Origin: Nostoc sp. NMS9
Lineage (GTDB): Bacteria > Cyanobacteriota > Cyanobacteriia > Cyanobacteriales > Nostocaceae
Assembly (NCBI RefSeq): GCF_017114995.1
Contig: NZ_JABXKL010000005.1
Span: 1-64,000, forward strand
Reading direction: 5' to 3'
Length of the DNA: 64,000 nucleotides
Shown: piece by piece, positions 26,201 through 35,743 of the stretch
Layout: the number at the start of each line of letters is the position of its first letter
Numbering within the stretch: the stretch's first letter is position 1
Notes under the pieces: generated by a model
The model's input: the letters and a program-made list of their open reading frames with translations, nothing else
Databases searched by the model: none
Told to the model about the DNA's origin: nothing
Position numbers and translations under genes: made by a program

Positions 26201-26244
26201 GTAGCCTTGGAAGGGGGAAAAAAGAAATCTAGTTCCCTCCCCTA

Positions 26245-26454
26245 ATGCGTTCGCCAAAGTAACAAATGCGTTCGCCGAAATAACAAATGAGTTCGCCGAA
26301 ATAACAAATGAGTTCGCCAAAGTAACAAATGCGATCGCCGAAATAGCAAATGCGATCGCCAAAGTAACAAATGCGATCGCCGAAATAACAAATGCGATCG
26401 CCAAAGTAACAAATGAGTTTGCCAAAATAACAAATGCGTTCGCCAAAATAACAA
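26245..26454. repeat. 21-bp minisatellite, ten units
   Basis: Ten head-to-tail 21-bp units of the form atgcgWtcgccRaaRtaacaa. Several units carry a HIP1 core (gcgatcgc). Because 21 is divisible by three and the unit has no stop on the minus strand, all three minus frames stay open. It lies between the two family B MITEs. Confidence 0.92.
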
Positions 26455-27223
26455 ATATAGCGGTTCTCAATTGCGGGAAATACAGACCTAACCCCCCAGC
26501 CCCTTCCCTGCGTTCGCGCAGCGTCTCGTTGGCGCAGCCTCTCGTAGAGAAGAGAGGGAAGGGGAGTAAGCCTCAAAGCCTTTCTTTTTTTAGACTACGG
26601 TGTACACACAGTCAAATTACCCCCCTTAATCCCCCCTTATAAAGGGGGGAAATAAGAAATCTAGTTCCCTCCCCTTTCCAAGGGGAGGGTTAGGGTGGGG
26701 TAAAGCCCTGGTTAATCAGCTATTTCAGACTTGTGTATACACCATAGAGGCATCGGCGAGGGGCGGTTTTGGCTTTAGACAAAACCGGGGTGGGGTGATG
26801 CGGTGAGTAACCGTAAGTGAATGAACTCAATATCACGTCTTAACAAGGGTTTCACGTTAAGTTGACACGTATGGGCAATGCCGTGCCCCTACGCGAAATC
26901 TATATGTATTAGGGTTTTAGTGAATGGGTTTTACTTTCTCTCTCTACAAAACATAAGTTGGAAACATAATTAATCCTTCGCTCGTCCTTCCGCTAGATTA
27001 ACAATTTCTGTTGTTGTCAACTCACACCACAAAAAAAACAGTCAGCGATTTACTTTTAATAAGTAATGATGATTTATCGTGCTTATCTAATCCCAAAACT
27101 CATCTGGTAAAAATAACTCAACGGGATTTATGACTTTTTCTCCGGAAGTTCAGCACAGTCATCAGAAAACAATCTAAGTAAACCTGATTAGTTGCTCCTT
27201 ACTTGCACACACACATTCACAAA
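26455..27223. other. Repeat-rich intergenic region
   Basis: 26480-26580 is a dispersed repeat (ttcgcgcagcgtctcgttgg). The second family B MITE is at 26599-26743. A GGTTTTG/CAAAACC hairpin lies at 26763-26786, and a copy of the ttaagttgacac repeat at 26856-26892. The last 280 bp are AT-rich and probably hold the promoter of the next gene. Confidence 0.6.
26599..26743. mobile_element. MITE family B, copy 2 (145 bp)
   Basis: The left end is GGTGTACACACAGTC, slightly diverged; the right end is the complement of GGTGTATACACAAGTC. The interior matches copy 1 over the segment aagaaatctagttccctcc to gggtggggtaaa. Copy 1 is 400 bp away in the same orientation. Confidence 0.85.
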
Positions 27224-28546
27224 ATGAAATCACATCTACTGGCGATTGGTTTAAGCAGTTTGGTTCTAGTTGCAGGACAAGCTAAAGCCTCACAATTACA
27301 GTCTTGGTACTATGATTCTAGCCAAAACCAATTAGACTTAACTACCACTTCGGGAATAGAACCAAAAGCCTTTTTATTAGATAATCCGAATCGATTGGTG
27401 ATTGACTTACCTGGAACTAATTTTAATTCTGAGACTGTCAAACAAAGTTTTGGTAAGGCGGTGAAAGAAATTCGCCTTGGTAAACCAGACTCTCAAACCA
27501 CTCGTTTTGTCGTAGAGTTCGCTCCTGGTTTTGATGTTACTTCCCAAAATATATCAATTAAAGGAGATTCCCGTTCTCATTGGATTTTCAAATTCAATTC
27601 ATTTAACCGCCAAAATAATCCCATTGTTGGAGAAAATCGAGAAGATATTGCCATCAAATCCACAGATGCCGCTACATTTGCTGGAGTTGTCAATCTTGGT
27701 CAAGAGATGGTTGGTATTACTTCTCAGATTCGCAGTTTGTTAGCAAGTTATAAAACATTGAATCCGGGAATATTTTTCTTAGATTTAGATACAGGAAATT
27801 ATATAGATATTAATGGCGAAAAAAGATTTGCTGCTGCCAGTACAATCAAATTTCCCTTATTAGTGGCTCTTTTCCAAGAAATAGACGCAGGGAGAATTAA
27901 ACTCACCGATAAATTAGTGATGCGGCGCGATTTAAAGGTTGGCGAATCTGGAATTATGCAATACAAACCCATCGGCACTAAATTTAGTGTCCTGGAAACT
28001 GCTACCTTGATGATGACAATCAGCGATAATACCGCCACAAATCTAGTTCTCGATCGCTTGGGTGGCGCCGCAAAAGTTAGCCAACGTTTTCGTAGCTGGG
28101 GATTGCAAAATACAGCACTTCGGAATCTCCTTCCAGACATCGGTGGCACAAATACAACTAGTTCCAAAGATTTGGTCAGATTGGCGGCGTTAGTTTCTAA
28201 TAATCGTTTGTTATCCCCAACTAGCCGCAATCAAGTTTTAGGCATTATGCGCCATGTCAAAACCAATAGTTTACTACCAGCTGGTATCGGTCAAGGAGCG
28301 ACCATCGCCCACAAAACTGGAACATTGAGATTTATCATTGGTGATGCGGGTATTATTCAAATGCCCAACGGCAAAAGCTATTTAGCAGGTGTTTTGGTGC
28401 AAAGACCAAACTACGATCCCAAAGCTGGAGATTTTGTCCGTGAAGTTTCCAGAAGAGTCTATAATTACCTAGACAATACCAAAGTTAGCAATATAGAACC
28501 AATACTTGGCGATGCCTCCGGCGGGCTACGCCTACGCACTCGTTAA
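27224..28546 (+). CDS. AMIN-domain serine hydrolase (beta-lactamase/PBP-like)
   Basis: 440 residues from the ATG at 27224; a TTG at 27203 is less likely because MKSHLLAIGLSSLVLVAGQA gives a clean signal peptide. An AMIN domain, which binds cell-wall polymers, covers about 25-125. The C-terminal domain has class A beta-lactamase/PBP motifs: Ser206-Thr-Ile-Lys209, Ser267-Asp-Asn269 and Lys364-Thr-Gly366. The deacylating Glu of class A enzymes (ExxLN) is not visible; the equivalent stretch reads LLPDIGGTNTTS. It is therefore more likely a peptidoglycan carboxypeptidase or penicillin-binding-like protein than a beta-lactamase. It acts in the periplasm. A convergent terminator follows. Confidence 0.85.
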   Translation: MKSHLLAIGLSSLVLVAGQAKASQLQSWYYDSSQNQLDLTTTSGIEPKAFLLDNPNRLVIDLPGTNFNSETVKQSFGKAVKEIRLGKPDSQTTRFVVEFAPGFDVTSQNISIKGDSRSHWIFKFNSFNRQNNPIVGENREDIAIKSTDAATFAGVVNLGQEMVGITSQIRSLLASYKTLNPGIFFLDLDTGNYIDINGEKRFAAASTIKFPLLVALFQEIDAGRIKLTDKLVMRRDLKVGESGIMQYKPIGTKFSVLETATLMMTISDNTATNLVLDRLGGAAKVSQRFRSWGLQNTALRNLLPDIGGTNTTSSKDLVRLAALVSNNRLLSPTSRNQVLGIMRHVKTNSLLPAGIGQGATIAHKTGTLRFIIGDAGIIQMPNGKSYLAGVLVQRPNYDPKAGDFVREVSRRVYNYLDNTKVSNIEPILGDASGGLRLRTR

Positions 28547-28588
28547 GTCTTGCGATCGTAACTACCACTATTGCACCAAATCGCAAAA

Positions 28589-28616
28589 ATAGGGACGTAC
28601 ATCTGTACATCCCTAT
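28589..28616. terminator. Hairpin between convergent genes
   Basis: TAGGGACGTAC and GTACATCCCTA pair (one mismatch) around atct, followed by tatatat. It is shared by the AMIN hydrolase gene and the di-heme peroxidase gene. Confidence 0.6.
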
Positions 28617-28655
28617 ATATCTATCTGTATTCAGGTATTTCGTCGTGAAATGGGA

Positions 28656-30821
28656 TTAACTCAGGAAATTTGGTGTACCACCATTACCACTCCTACCAAC
28701 AGCAGGAATTTCCACTGTGTCATCTGTAGCTTTACCAGTGCCGTCATTGACAACATAATTAGAATTACCCACATGTCCATTAGGGATAAACAATTGTGGA
28801 TGGTCAAAGGGCGCTTTATCATACCGAACTCGGTCATCAGTCAGCCCTTTTAAAAAGGCGACCAATTCCTGTTTTTCTTCTGGTGAAAGATTTAGCGGCG
28901 GAAGTACTGCAAAATCACCACCACGATTATAAAAATCAATCACTTGCTCTAGAGTCGCCTGACCTCCATTGTGGAAGTAGGGAGCAGTTAGTTCTACATT
29001 GCGAAGTCCAGGTGCTTTGAAAGCTCCATTTGCAAACACAGTTTCACCGGAATTCAATGGTGGATTAAGGGTTGGGGGATTTTCGCCAAGGAGATCCTTA
29101 AATTTACCCAACTGAGCCAATCGTGCCTCTGAAAGCGGATTACGTTGACCGTTATTCTGCAAACCGTCATAACCACCCAAACCGGGGTCGTCTGTGGCAG
29201 GTCTGACACCGATATTGAAGAAACCATTGTCTTCAGGAGATTTTGGCCCGAACGGCGCACGTTTGATTCGTCCGTCTTTAGCCACGCTGCTTACTGAAGC
29301 AGCTGTTAATTCTACTCCACTGTGGCAAGCAATACACAGACCTTTGCCCTCAAACAGTCCTTTCCCTCGTTGCTGCTGCGCGGTTAAGGCGCTGGTGTTT
29401 CCTTCCAAGTAGCGATCGTAGGGCGTATCACTGGAAATGAGCGTAGACTCGTACAACTGAATTGCCAGCCCAAAGAATAGCGAGAAGTTGTACTCTAGCA
29501 ATGTGTACTCATTACTATTCAAGGTGCGATCGGGCCTCTTGACAATAGTCCGTTTACCGTCAGAGTCAACTTGGATGAGGCGATAAGAATTCCACCACTC
29601 CGGCTTGAAGGCATCTTGAATCATCTGCTCGTATGTTCTATCTTTAAGTCCAGGTTGAGGCGATCTACTATCTTTACCTAAAACGCTGTCTTGTGGATGC
29701 ACAATCTGTTTAGCTAGCGGTCTAAGAGGTAATAACTTTTTCGCAAGTTTTCGGGGGAGCTTTTTACCCTTACCAACGGTGAGAGGTGTTATGTCAATTC
29801 GCCCGAACTTATCACCCCCGAACTTATCACCAATTTCTTGAAAAGTGCGACCATCTGCGGATGACTCAAAGGAACTGAGTGGCGGCCCAACAGCTTGAGA
29901 TGCCAAAGACGAGTTCTTTAGGCTGACTTTCACAAATTCTACACGAATTGGGTTTATAGCCTTGACGACAGCGGCGTTAGGATCTCTTAAACCGAAGGGA
30001 TTCACCCCATTAAAGATGTCTTGTGCCCTTCCATCCCAAAAGTTGCGGAAGTTGAATGCGGCATTAATCACGGTTGGCGTGTTACGCGGCTCGACGCGCC
30101 GCACATTGATACCTCCGACTTTAAACACCGGATCTGGCTCGGTTGTAACTTTGTCTTCTGCATTACCAGGTGTGACATCCACAAACTTCGTATTGAAAAT
30201 CCCCTGAGAAGAACTGACATCGTTATGGTCAGATACAACAGTCTTAGGATCGTTTGGGTTTGACAGCTTGTGGAAGGGGAAATCTTCTGGTTTGAGCTGA
30301 TAGTTTGGTAGTCCGCCGACATTAAAAACTGAATCTGGATTCTCTGTACCATCGGCGTTGACCCGCAAAAGCCCAGGAGCAATCTGATTTTTGGATCTAT
30401 TGTCGGCTCCAGCATGGAAGTGACAACTAGCACAGGAGGTCTTTCCATCGCTCCCAACCTGCATATCCCAAAAAAGAGTCTTTCCTAACTTGATTGCAGC
30501 TGTTTTGTCTTTTACGAAGTCTCCAAGATTGTTAGGTTCTGGAACCGATACGCTCTTGAGCGAAATTGGGGATGGGCCTGTAACCCCTGCTGATACAGTA
30601 TTTCCAGCTATTACTGCTGCCAGAATAATGGCAGCAATTGTTATAGTCCTTGAAAATCTCGATCTCAAGTAGTTAGGCTTGCCATATCTGAATCTCCACT
30701 CTTGCTGCTTTATTTTTGTCACCAAAGATTTGAGCAAAAATCGACCTCTTGAGGTCAGCAATAAGCAACTTGATAAAGCAGTGGTAAAGATTACTAAGCT
30801 GATTATGGGTATAATCCCCAT
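28656..30821 (-). CDS. Di-heme cytochrome c peroxidase-like protein, large form
   Basis: 721 residues from the ATG at 30821; an upstream GTG would add seven. The N-terminus has two hydrophobic segments (about 1-22 and 59-80), so it is probably membrane-anchored and faces the periplasm. Heme c sites are C130-x-x-C133-H134 (CASCHFHAG) and C496-x-x-C499-H500 (CIACHSG). FKAPGLRNVELTAPYFHNGG near the C-terminus is the bacterial CcpA/MauG signature. Typical di-heme peroxidases have about 350 residues; here the two heme domains are separated by about 360 residues with large insertions. It probably reduces peroxide or oxidises a partner protein using periplasmic electrons. It is monocistronic. Confidence 0.87.
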   Translation of the reverse strand: MGIIPIISLVIFTTALSSCLLLTSRGRFLLKSLVTKIKQQEWRFRYGKPNYLRSRFSRTITIAAIILAAVIAGNTVSAGVTGPSPISLKSVSVPEPNNLGDFVKDKTAAIKLGKTLFWDMQVGSDGKTSCASCHFHAGADNRSKNQIAPGLLRVNADGTENPDSVFNVGGLPNYQLKPEDFPFHKLSNPNDPKTVVSDHNDVSSSQGIFNTKFVDVTPGNAEDKVTTEPDPVFKVGGINVRRVEPRNTPTVINAAFNFRNFWDGRAQDIFNGVNPFGLRDPNAAVVKAINPIRVEFVKVSLKNSSLASQAVGPPLSSFESSADGRTFQEIGDKFGGDKFGRIDITPLTVGKGKKLPRKLAKKLLPLRPLAKQIVHPQDSVLGKDSRSPQPGLKDRTYEQMIQDAFKPEWWNSYRLIQVDSDGKRTIVKRPDRTLNSNEYTLLEYNFSLFFGLAIQLYESTLISSDTPYDRYLEGNTSALTAQQQRGKGLFEGKGLCIACHSGVELTAASVSSVAKDGRIKRAPFGPKSPEDNGFFNIGVRPATDDPGLGGYDGLQNNGQRNPLSEARLAQLGKFKDLLGENPPTLNPPLNSGETVFANGAFKAPGLRNVELTAPYFHNGGQATLEQVIDFYNRGGDFAVLPPLNLSPEEKQELVAFLKGLTDDRVRYDKAPFDHPQLFIPNGHVGNSNYVVNDGTGKATDDTVEIPAVGRSGNGGTPNFLS

Positions 30822-31104
30822 AGTTGTATTATAAAGTAACACCGAGATAAAGTATACATTTACGAGGAAGTTTGAAATTTAATATTCATGTAAAATAAAC
30901 ACGCAAATTACGAATTTTACGTGAACACAAAAAATACTCTCTTGGGGCTACGAATAATAAATTGAGTTTGGTCAGCGGATTATTTTATATTGAATTTGCA
31001 TTAACTAAGCTACTAATATATTTTATCGATAAGAGTTTGATAAAATGTTTAGATATTTAAATTAGATATAACTTATTTATCAGTCCTACTTTTAGGATAT
31101 TTTA

Positions 31105-32028
31105 ATGTTACTACATCAAAGTTCTGGTCGGTGGCGCTTAGGGCTAGCGTTATCGCTATTGACAGTGTTGTTGTGGGGAATTTTACCTATTGCTCTTGGA
31201 GTAACTCTACAAGTAATTGATGTCTATACCGTTATTTGGTTTCGCTTTTTGGTATCATTTGTATTGCTTGCTATGTATTTAGGGATACGCGGCAAATTAC
31301 CAAAATTAGAACAACTGCGCTCTGCTTCTGGAAAATTATTAGCGATCGCGACAATATTCTTAGGGATTAATTACTTTTCGTTTACCCAAGGTTTAGCATT
31401 AACATCGCCTGCTAATGCTGAAGTTCTCATTCAATTATCTACCCTTTTATTAGGTTTTGGAGGGTTAGTAATTTTTAAAGAACGTTATCGGCTGTCTCAA
31501 TGGATTGGCGTTAGTGTAATGATTTGTGGTTATCTTTTATTTTTCCATGAACAACTAACGAATTTAATTACAGCACATGGCACATATATACTAGGTAGTA
31601 TTTTAATTGCGCTAGGCTCAACGGCTTGGGCTATTTATGCTTTGGCACAAAAGCAGTTATTACAATCTTTATCTTCCACCAGCATCATGTTGATTATTTA
31701 TGGAGGCTGTGCTTTATTATTCACTCCTCTAGCTAAAATTAAATCACTTTTTATACTCGATACTTTCCATTTAGGAATGTTAATTTTTTGTGCCTTGAAT
31801 ACTTTAATCGCTTACGGTGCTTTTTCTGAATCATTACAACATTGGGAAGCATCACGAGTAAGTGCAGTAATAGCTTTAGCTCCCATTGTGACATTAATAT
31901 CAGTTGCGGTTGTATCAGTTATTGCACCTTCTTGGACACCACCAGAACACTTCACCCTCATAGCAATATTCGGAGCGGGTTTAGTAGTTACAGGTTCAGT
32001 AGCGATCGCCTTGGGAAAAGCTGATTAA
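31105..32028 (+). CDS. EamA family (drug/metabolite transporter superfamily) permease
   Basis: 307 residues with ten predicted membrane helices in two EamA repeats (about 10-145 and 160-300). Typical features are LLTVLLWGILPIALG at the start, NYFSFTQGLALTSPANAEVL in TM3-4, and the paired GAFSESLQHWEASRVSAVIA in the second repeat. It probably exports a small metabolite or amino acid; the substrate cannot be read. The start is ATG 31105. Neighbours are unrelated. Confidence 0.9.
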   Translation: MLLHQSSGRWRLGLALSLLTVLLWGILPIALGVTLQVIDVYTVIWFRFLVSFVLLAMYLGIRGKLPKLEQLRSASGKLLAIATIFLGINYFSFTQGLALTSPANAEVLIQLSTLLLGFGGLVIFKERYRLSQWIGVSVMICGYLLFFHEQLTNLITAHGTYILGSILIALGSTAWAIYALAQKQLLQSLSSTSIMLIIYGGCALLFTPLAKIKSLFILDTFHLGMLIFCALNTLIAYGAFSESLQHWEASRVSAVIALAPIVTLISVAVVSVIAPSWTPPEHFTLIAIFGAGLVVTGSVAIALGKAD

Positions 32029-32535
32029 TCACCATGTTTTTCAGGCTTTTTACTGGATTTTTCAGCTAGTGAATTTGTGCAATATTCAAAGCTACAACAT
32101 AAATACTGAGGCAGACTATTTTTTATTTGTTATGATTTAATAGTGAAGGCAAACTACTGAAGTCAGCCGCATACTTTACCCATCTGCGTGACTTTGTAGT
32201 ATTTGATTGTTGACTTTATAGCCGAAATATCCTTGCAAAAGAATTCAAAAATCAAAATTCAGGAGTCAGAATAAATTACTAGGGCATTGGGAATCACTAC
32301 TTTGTTTGACTACTAAATCTAAGATTTGGTGGAGATTTTAAACCCATTTATACCCATTATTTTCAGTCAGCTACATTCGCAAGTCATACATAATTCATCG
32401 TGAATTATAACTACTGACTCCTAAATTCTGTTTTGATAAAATTGAGGCTGATAACTTTAAGTAAACCAAGCAGGGCGCCCGAATAACTACCAAAGCCAAC
32501 ACCCGATAAAACCAGACCACCGAAACAGTTGAGCG
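32029..32535. other. Intergenic region
   Basis: Contains short dispersed motifs (attcaggagtcagaat at about 32260, gactcctaaattctg at about 32418) that form an inverted pair. Similar aattctgactcctga motifs occur at 42708 and 61720. No gene is seen. Confidence 0.5.
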
Positions 32536-34245
32536 ATGAATAGTTTGTTTGGTAATTGGGCCAGCACCCTCAGAAAAAATTCTTTATTGCTGGTTCTTTC
32601 AATGGTGCTGCCAACATTTGGAATTAGTAATTCTGTCTTGGCAGCAGAGCGGATTTATGCATCTTATTCAGCTTTGGAGCTTTCCATTTCAGTCACGACT
32701 TTAGAGAACTACGCCAAAACAGGTGTAATTAACGAAGACTTAGCAGCCTATCAGCGATATCTGCCTTTAGAACAGCTTCAAGAATTGCGGCGGATTTTGC
32801 TTAATCGTGTGAAAGTTAGTCCAGTAGTAGTTTCGCAACTTCTCTACACACCCCAAGGAGAATTTTTACTGCATCGCTTGGCGCAAGTGATTAAAACCAG
32901 TCAACCAGAACCAGGATTTGGTGCTTTGCGTTCGGCGCTAATTTTAGCCTCTGGTGAATCGGGAGGCTTGACACTTTTAAATGTGTTGCGTAAATATCCC
33001 ACTAGTAGCATTCGCCTTGATGTCGCTGAGACTTTGGAAATAGCTACGGAATTGGAGAAACTTGTTAACCAAACCCATCAAGCGATCGCAGCTGTTTCCC
33101 AAAAGTCTAAAATAGAAGCTGATAGCATTTCCCAACCAAATTTCTCGCAATTGCCCAATTTAAAGGTTCCGGGAAAATTTAAGTCGCAAAAATACATCCT
33201 GAAGTTTTTCGACTCAACCCGCAATCGACTTTTATTGACTGATGTTTACATTCCCAATGTCCAGAAGACTGCACCGATAATTGTAATTTCTCACGGCTTG
33301 GGTTTAGACAGCAGTAACTTTCAATATTTAGCCACTCATCTAGCTTCTTACGGATTTGCTGTCGTTGTTCCCAATCACCCTGGTAGTGATGCGAAACAAT
33401 TACGTTCTCTGTTAAAAGGACGCGCTATTGAAATAGCAAAACCAAGTGAATTTCAAGACCGACCTTTGGATGTAACATATATACTGAATCAATTGCAAAA
33501 AGGTAATCAATCTGATTCACGGTTTAAAGGTCGCCTAAATCTGCAACAAGTCGGAGTATTTGGTCAATCTTTGGGAGGCTACACAGCCTTGGCCCTAGCA
33601 GGCGCTAAAATCAACTTTGAGCAGCTAAAACAAGACTGTCAACCAGCAGCACTGCAAAATACCTGGAATATGTCTTTACTGCTCCAGTGTCGCGCTTTAG
33701 AATTGAGCATCAGCAAGTCTGGTAAAGATTATAACCTGCGGGATGAGAGAGTAAAAGCTGTGATCGCAGTTAATCCCATTACTAGTTCGATTTTCGGCAA
33801 AGCTGGCTTAAGTCAAATTAAAACTCCAGTGATGATTGTCAGCAGTAGTGATGATACAGTTGCACCAGCTTTATCCGAGCAAATTTTACCTTTCTCCTGG
33901 TTGACAAATTCCCAAAAGTATCTCGTCATGCTTGTTGGTGGCACACACTTTTCCACCATTGGCAATGCAAACCCTGCAAATCAACAAGTTGCATTACCTG
34001 CCGATATGATTGGTGATGCTTCTCAAGCACGTCGTTACATGAATGTTTTAAGTTTACCTTTCTTCCAAACATACATTGCAGGCAGGCCGCAATACACGCC
34101 CTACCTGAACGCCGCCTATACTCAAAGCATTTCTAGTAAGTCTCTTGGTTTGAGTCTCGTCAAGTCATTGAATACAACCGAATTAGCACAATTATTGGAT
34201 ATCAAAGGAGCCAAACTCGTAAAAAAAAAGTTCCCAACACCATAG
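32536..34245 (+). CDS. Exported alpha/beta hydrolase with DUF1400 N-terminal domain
   Basis: 569 residues. A signal peptide (about 1-36, ending NSVLAAE) precedes a cyanobacterial DUF1400 domain (about 37-190). The alpha/beta hydrolase domain follows, with IVISHGLGLDSSNFQYLATH (oxyanion region), the nucleophile elbow GVFGQSLGGY, an acidic residue near SSDDTVAP and a late His in VGGTHFSTIG. It is predicted to be a periplasmic lipase or esterase; the substrate is unknown. The start is ATG 32536. It is monocistronic. Confidence 0.88.
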   Translation: MNSLFGNWASTLRKNSLLLVLSMVLPTFGISNSVLAAERIYASYSALELSISVTTLENYAKTGVINEDLAAYQRYLPLEQLQELRRILLNRVKVSPVVVSQLLYTPQGEFLLHRLAQVIKTSQPEPGFGALRSALILASGESGGLTLLNVLRKYPTSSIRLDVAETLEIATELEKLVNQTHQAIAAVSQKSKIEADSISQPNFSQLPNLKVPGKFKSQKYILKFFDSTRNRLLLTDVYIPNVQKTAPIIVISHGLGLDSSNFQYLATHLASYGFAVVVPNHPGSDAKQLRSLLKGRAIEIAKPSEFQDRPLDVTYILNQLQKGNQSDSRFKGRLNLQQVGVFGQSLGGYTALALAGAKINFEQLKQDCQPAALQNTWNMSLLLQCRALELSISKSGKDYNLRDERVKAVIAVNPITSSIFGKAGLSQIKTPVMIVSSSDDTVAPALSEQILPFSWLTNSQKYLVMLVGGTHFSTIGNANPANQQVALPADMIGDASQARRYMNVLSLPFFQTYIAGRPQYTPYLNAAYTQSISSKSLGLSLVKSLNTTELAQLLDIKGAKLVKKKFPTP

Positions 34246-34704
34246 TCAGCTTCGGATTTTGGATGTTGGATATTGGTGTTGCATTGCTGCATGTAATGAT
34301 TTTTATTTGATTTGTACAGACGTAATTAATTACGTCTATAAAATTTATTTGCGTCTTTATAAAATTAGAGACTTAATTCTTGCTTGCACTTCTTCAATTA
34401 GCTCCTGTTCAACTTTCTTTACAAACAACACCTTCCTAGCTTTCCAATCCAGTGATTTGATCTGATCGGCTAGCACTACGCCACTGGTTATCATTCCGTC
34501 AGCAAGCGGAACCTCAAAGTTAAGACCTTTTTTTTTGATTAGTAATTGGACAAACTATAACTATAGAAGCCATTCGATTGTTCTAATAACTAGTTAGCCC
34601 TCAAGTTATTGGTGGGGGCAGAGTTTTGAATCTGTCTGTAGAGTGATAGAAGCACTGAAGACAAGAAGTTATGCTACAAAAATACTACAAATCGAGGTAA
34701 GCCA
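34246..34704. other. Intergenic region containing a MazF-family pseudogene
   Basis: A perfect 20-nt palindrome (AGACGTAATTAATTACGTCT, 34318-34337) lies 70 bp past the hydrolase stop. The MazF remnant (34357-34600) follows on the other strand. The last 100 bp precede the amidotransferase gene. Confidence 0.6.
34357..34600 (-). pseudogene. MazF/PemK-type toxin remnant
   Basis: The minus strand reads GLTSY, stop, NNRMASIVIVCPITNQ. A run of nine A residues near 34526-34534 shifts the frame. The next segment reads GLNFEVPLADGMITSGVVLA then DQIKSLDWKARKVLFV and ends QARIKSLIL before TAA at 34357-34359. VCPITNQ, SGVVLADQIKSLDWKAR and the spacing are the MazF core. The first third of the toxin and any antitoxin are absent. 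It is non-functional as read. Confidence 0.82.
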
Positions 34705-35421
34705 ATGAAACCAATCAAGGTAGCCGTTGTTGGTGACTATGACCCAGTGTTTCCACCTCAAGCTACATTGGGCGTAGCGCTCCGTCATGCCGCAGCAGTT
34801 CTTGACCTAGAAGTTACAGAAACATGGATACCAACAGAAACTCTTGCCAAGCCTAATGCAAGTGCAATGTTGCAGGATTTTGATGGCATCTTTGGCGGGC
34901 CAGGAGATGTTCAGGAGTTGGAAGGAACGCTCCAAGGAATTCGCTTCGCTCGTGAAAATCACAAGCCCTATTTTGGAACATGTGCTGGATTTCAGTATGC
35001 GGTTATTGAGTTTGCCCGCAACGTATTATGGATTGCAGATGCTACCAGTGCTGAATTCGATCCATCTGCTCCTCGATTAATTCTGACTCCGCTTGCGTGT
35101 AACATTGCAGGAGAGAAGATGACTGTCAATATTCAACCCAACAGTCTTGCTCACGATCTCTACAGCAACAACGTAGCAGTTGAGGAATACTTCTGCCACT
35201 TTGGAATGAATCCGATGTATCGTGATGCTCTCATTGAGGCAGGTATGCAGATTTCTGGCACAGACCAAGATGGTGAACCTCGTATTTTGGAGTTACCAAC
35301 TCATCCCTTCTTTCTAGCAAGTTTGTTTGTGCCGCAAACTTCGTCAACTCCTTCTAAACCTCATCCACTCATCAGTGGTTTTCTTGCAGTTTGCGCTAAG
35401 TTGCTAGTGAAAACAGGCTAA
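34705..35421 (+). CDS. Stand-alone CTP-synthase-like class I glutamine amidotransferase, degenerate active site
   Basis: 238 residues resembling only the glutaminase half of CTP synthase. The nucleophile Cys93 is present in YFGTCAGFQYAV, as is the oxyanion GGPGD. The region that in CTP synthase carries the catalytic His-Pro-Glu (QFHPEF) reads SLFVPQ, so His becomes Val209 and Glu becomes Gln211; the flanking HPFF and PHPLISGF still align. A complete Cys-His-Glu triad is therefore missing. The protein may bind rather than hydrolyse glutamine or act on another substrate. The start is ATG 34705, with a weak cgaggtaa upstream. It is monocistronic. Confidence 0.82.
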   Translation: MKPIKVAVVGDYDPVFPPQATLGVALRHAAAVLDLEVTETWIPTETLAKPNASAMLQDFDGIFGGPGDVQELEGTLQGIRFARENHKPYFGTCAGFQYAVIEFARNVLWIADATSAEFDPSAPRLILTPLACNIAGEKMTVNIQPNSLAHDLYSNNVAVEEYFCHFGMNPMYRDALIEAGMQISGTDQDGEPRILELPTHPFFLASLFVPQTSSTPSKPHPLISGFLAVCAKLLVKTG

Positions 35422-35743
35422 CAATGTGATGGAGACTTGTCAGGTTGTCAGGTATATTACGATAGTCAAGCTTTTCACCGTATTTAAGACGGCAGTGACT
35501 ATTAGAGTCAGTAGGGTGCAATAACTATGGGTGTAAATAATAATTAGCTATACGGACATGATATTACAGCTTCTATAACGTACCGAAAACCATCTTCTAA
35601 TTATTTGCGCTTACCTACTTATTGTAAAAACTCTAACAAGCCCAATTGATATACGATCGCATTCATACTTCTCGACGTATACTTTAAAGAAATGTGACAT
35701 TTAATTGCGCTATTGTAAAAGTCAGCTTTACATAAGTTCAGTT
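35422..35743. other. Intergenic region with a solo MITE end
   Basis: At 35552-35564, acggacatgatat is one end of MITE family A, without a matching left end within 150 bp. The rest is AT-rich and probably holds the phytochrome promoter. Confidence 0.5.

Noticed and set aside
26245..26454. Regular repeat array resembling CRISPR
   Set aside because: Units are contiguous 21-mers with no spacers and there are no cas genes nearby.
26177..26576. Overlapping minus-strand frames rich in Ala/Val/Phe/Cys
   Set aside because: Products of the 21-bp minisatellite, which has no stop in any minus frame; no ribosome-binding site or homology.
34259..34465. 68-codon plus-strand frame
   Set aside because: It is antisense to the MazF remnant and has no coding features of its own.
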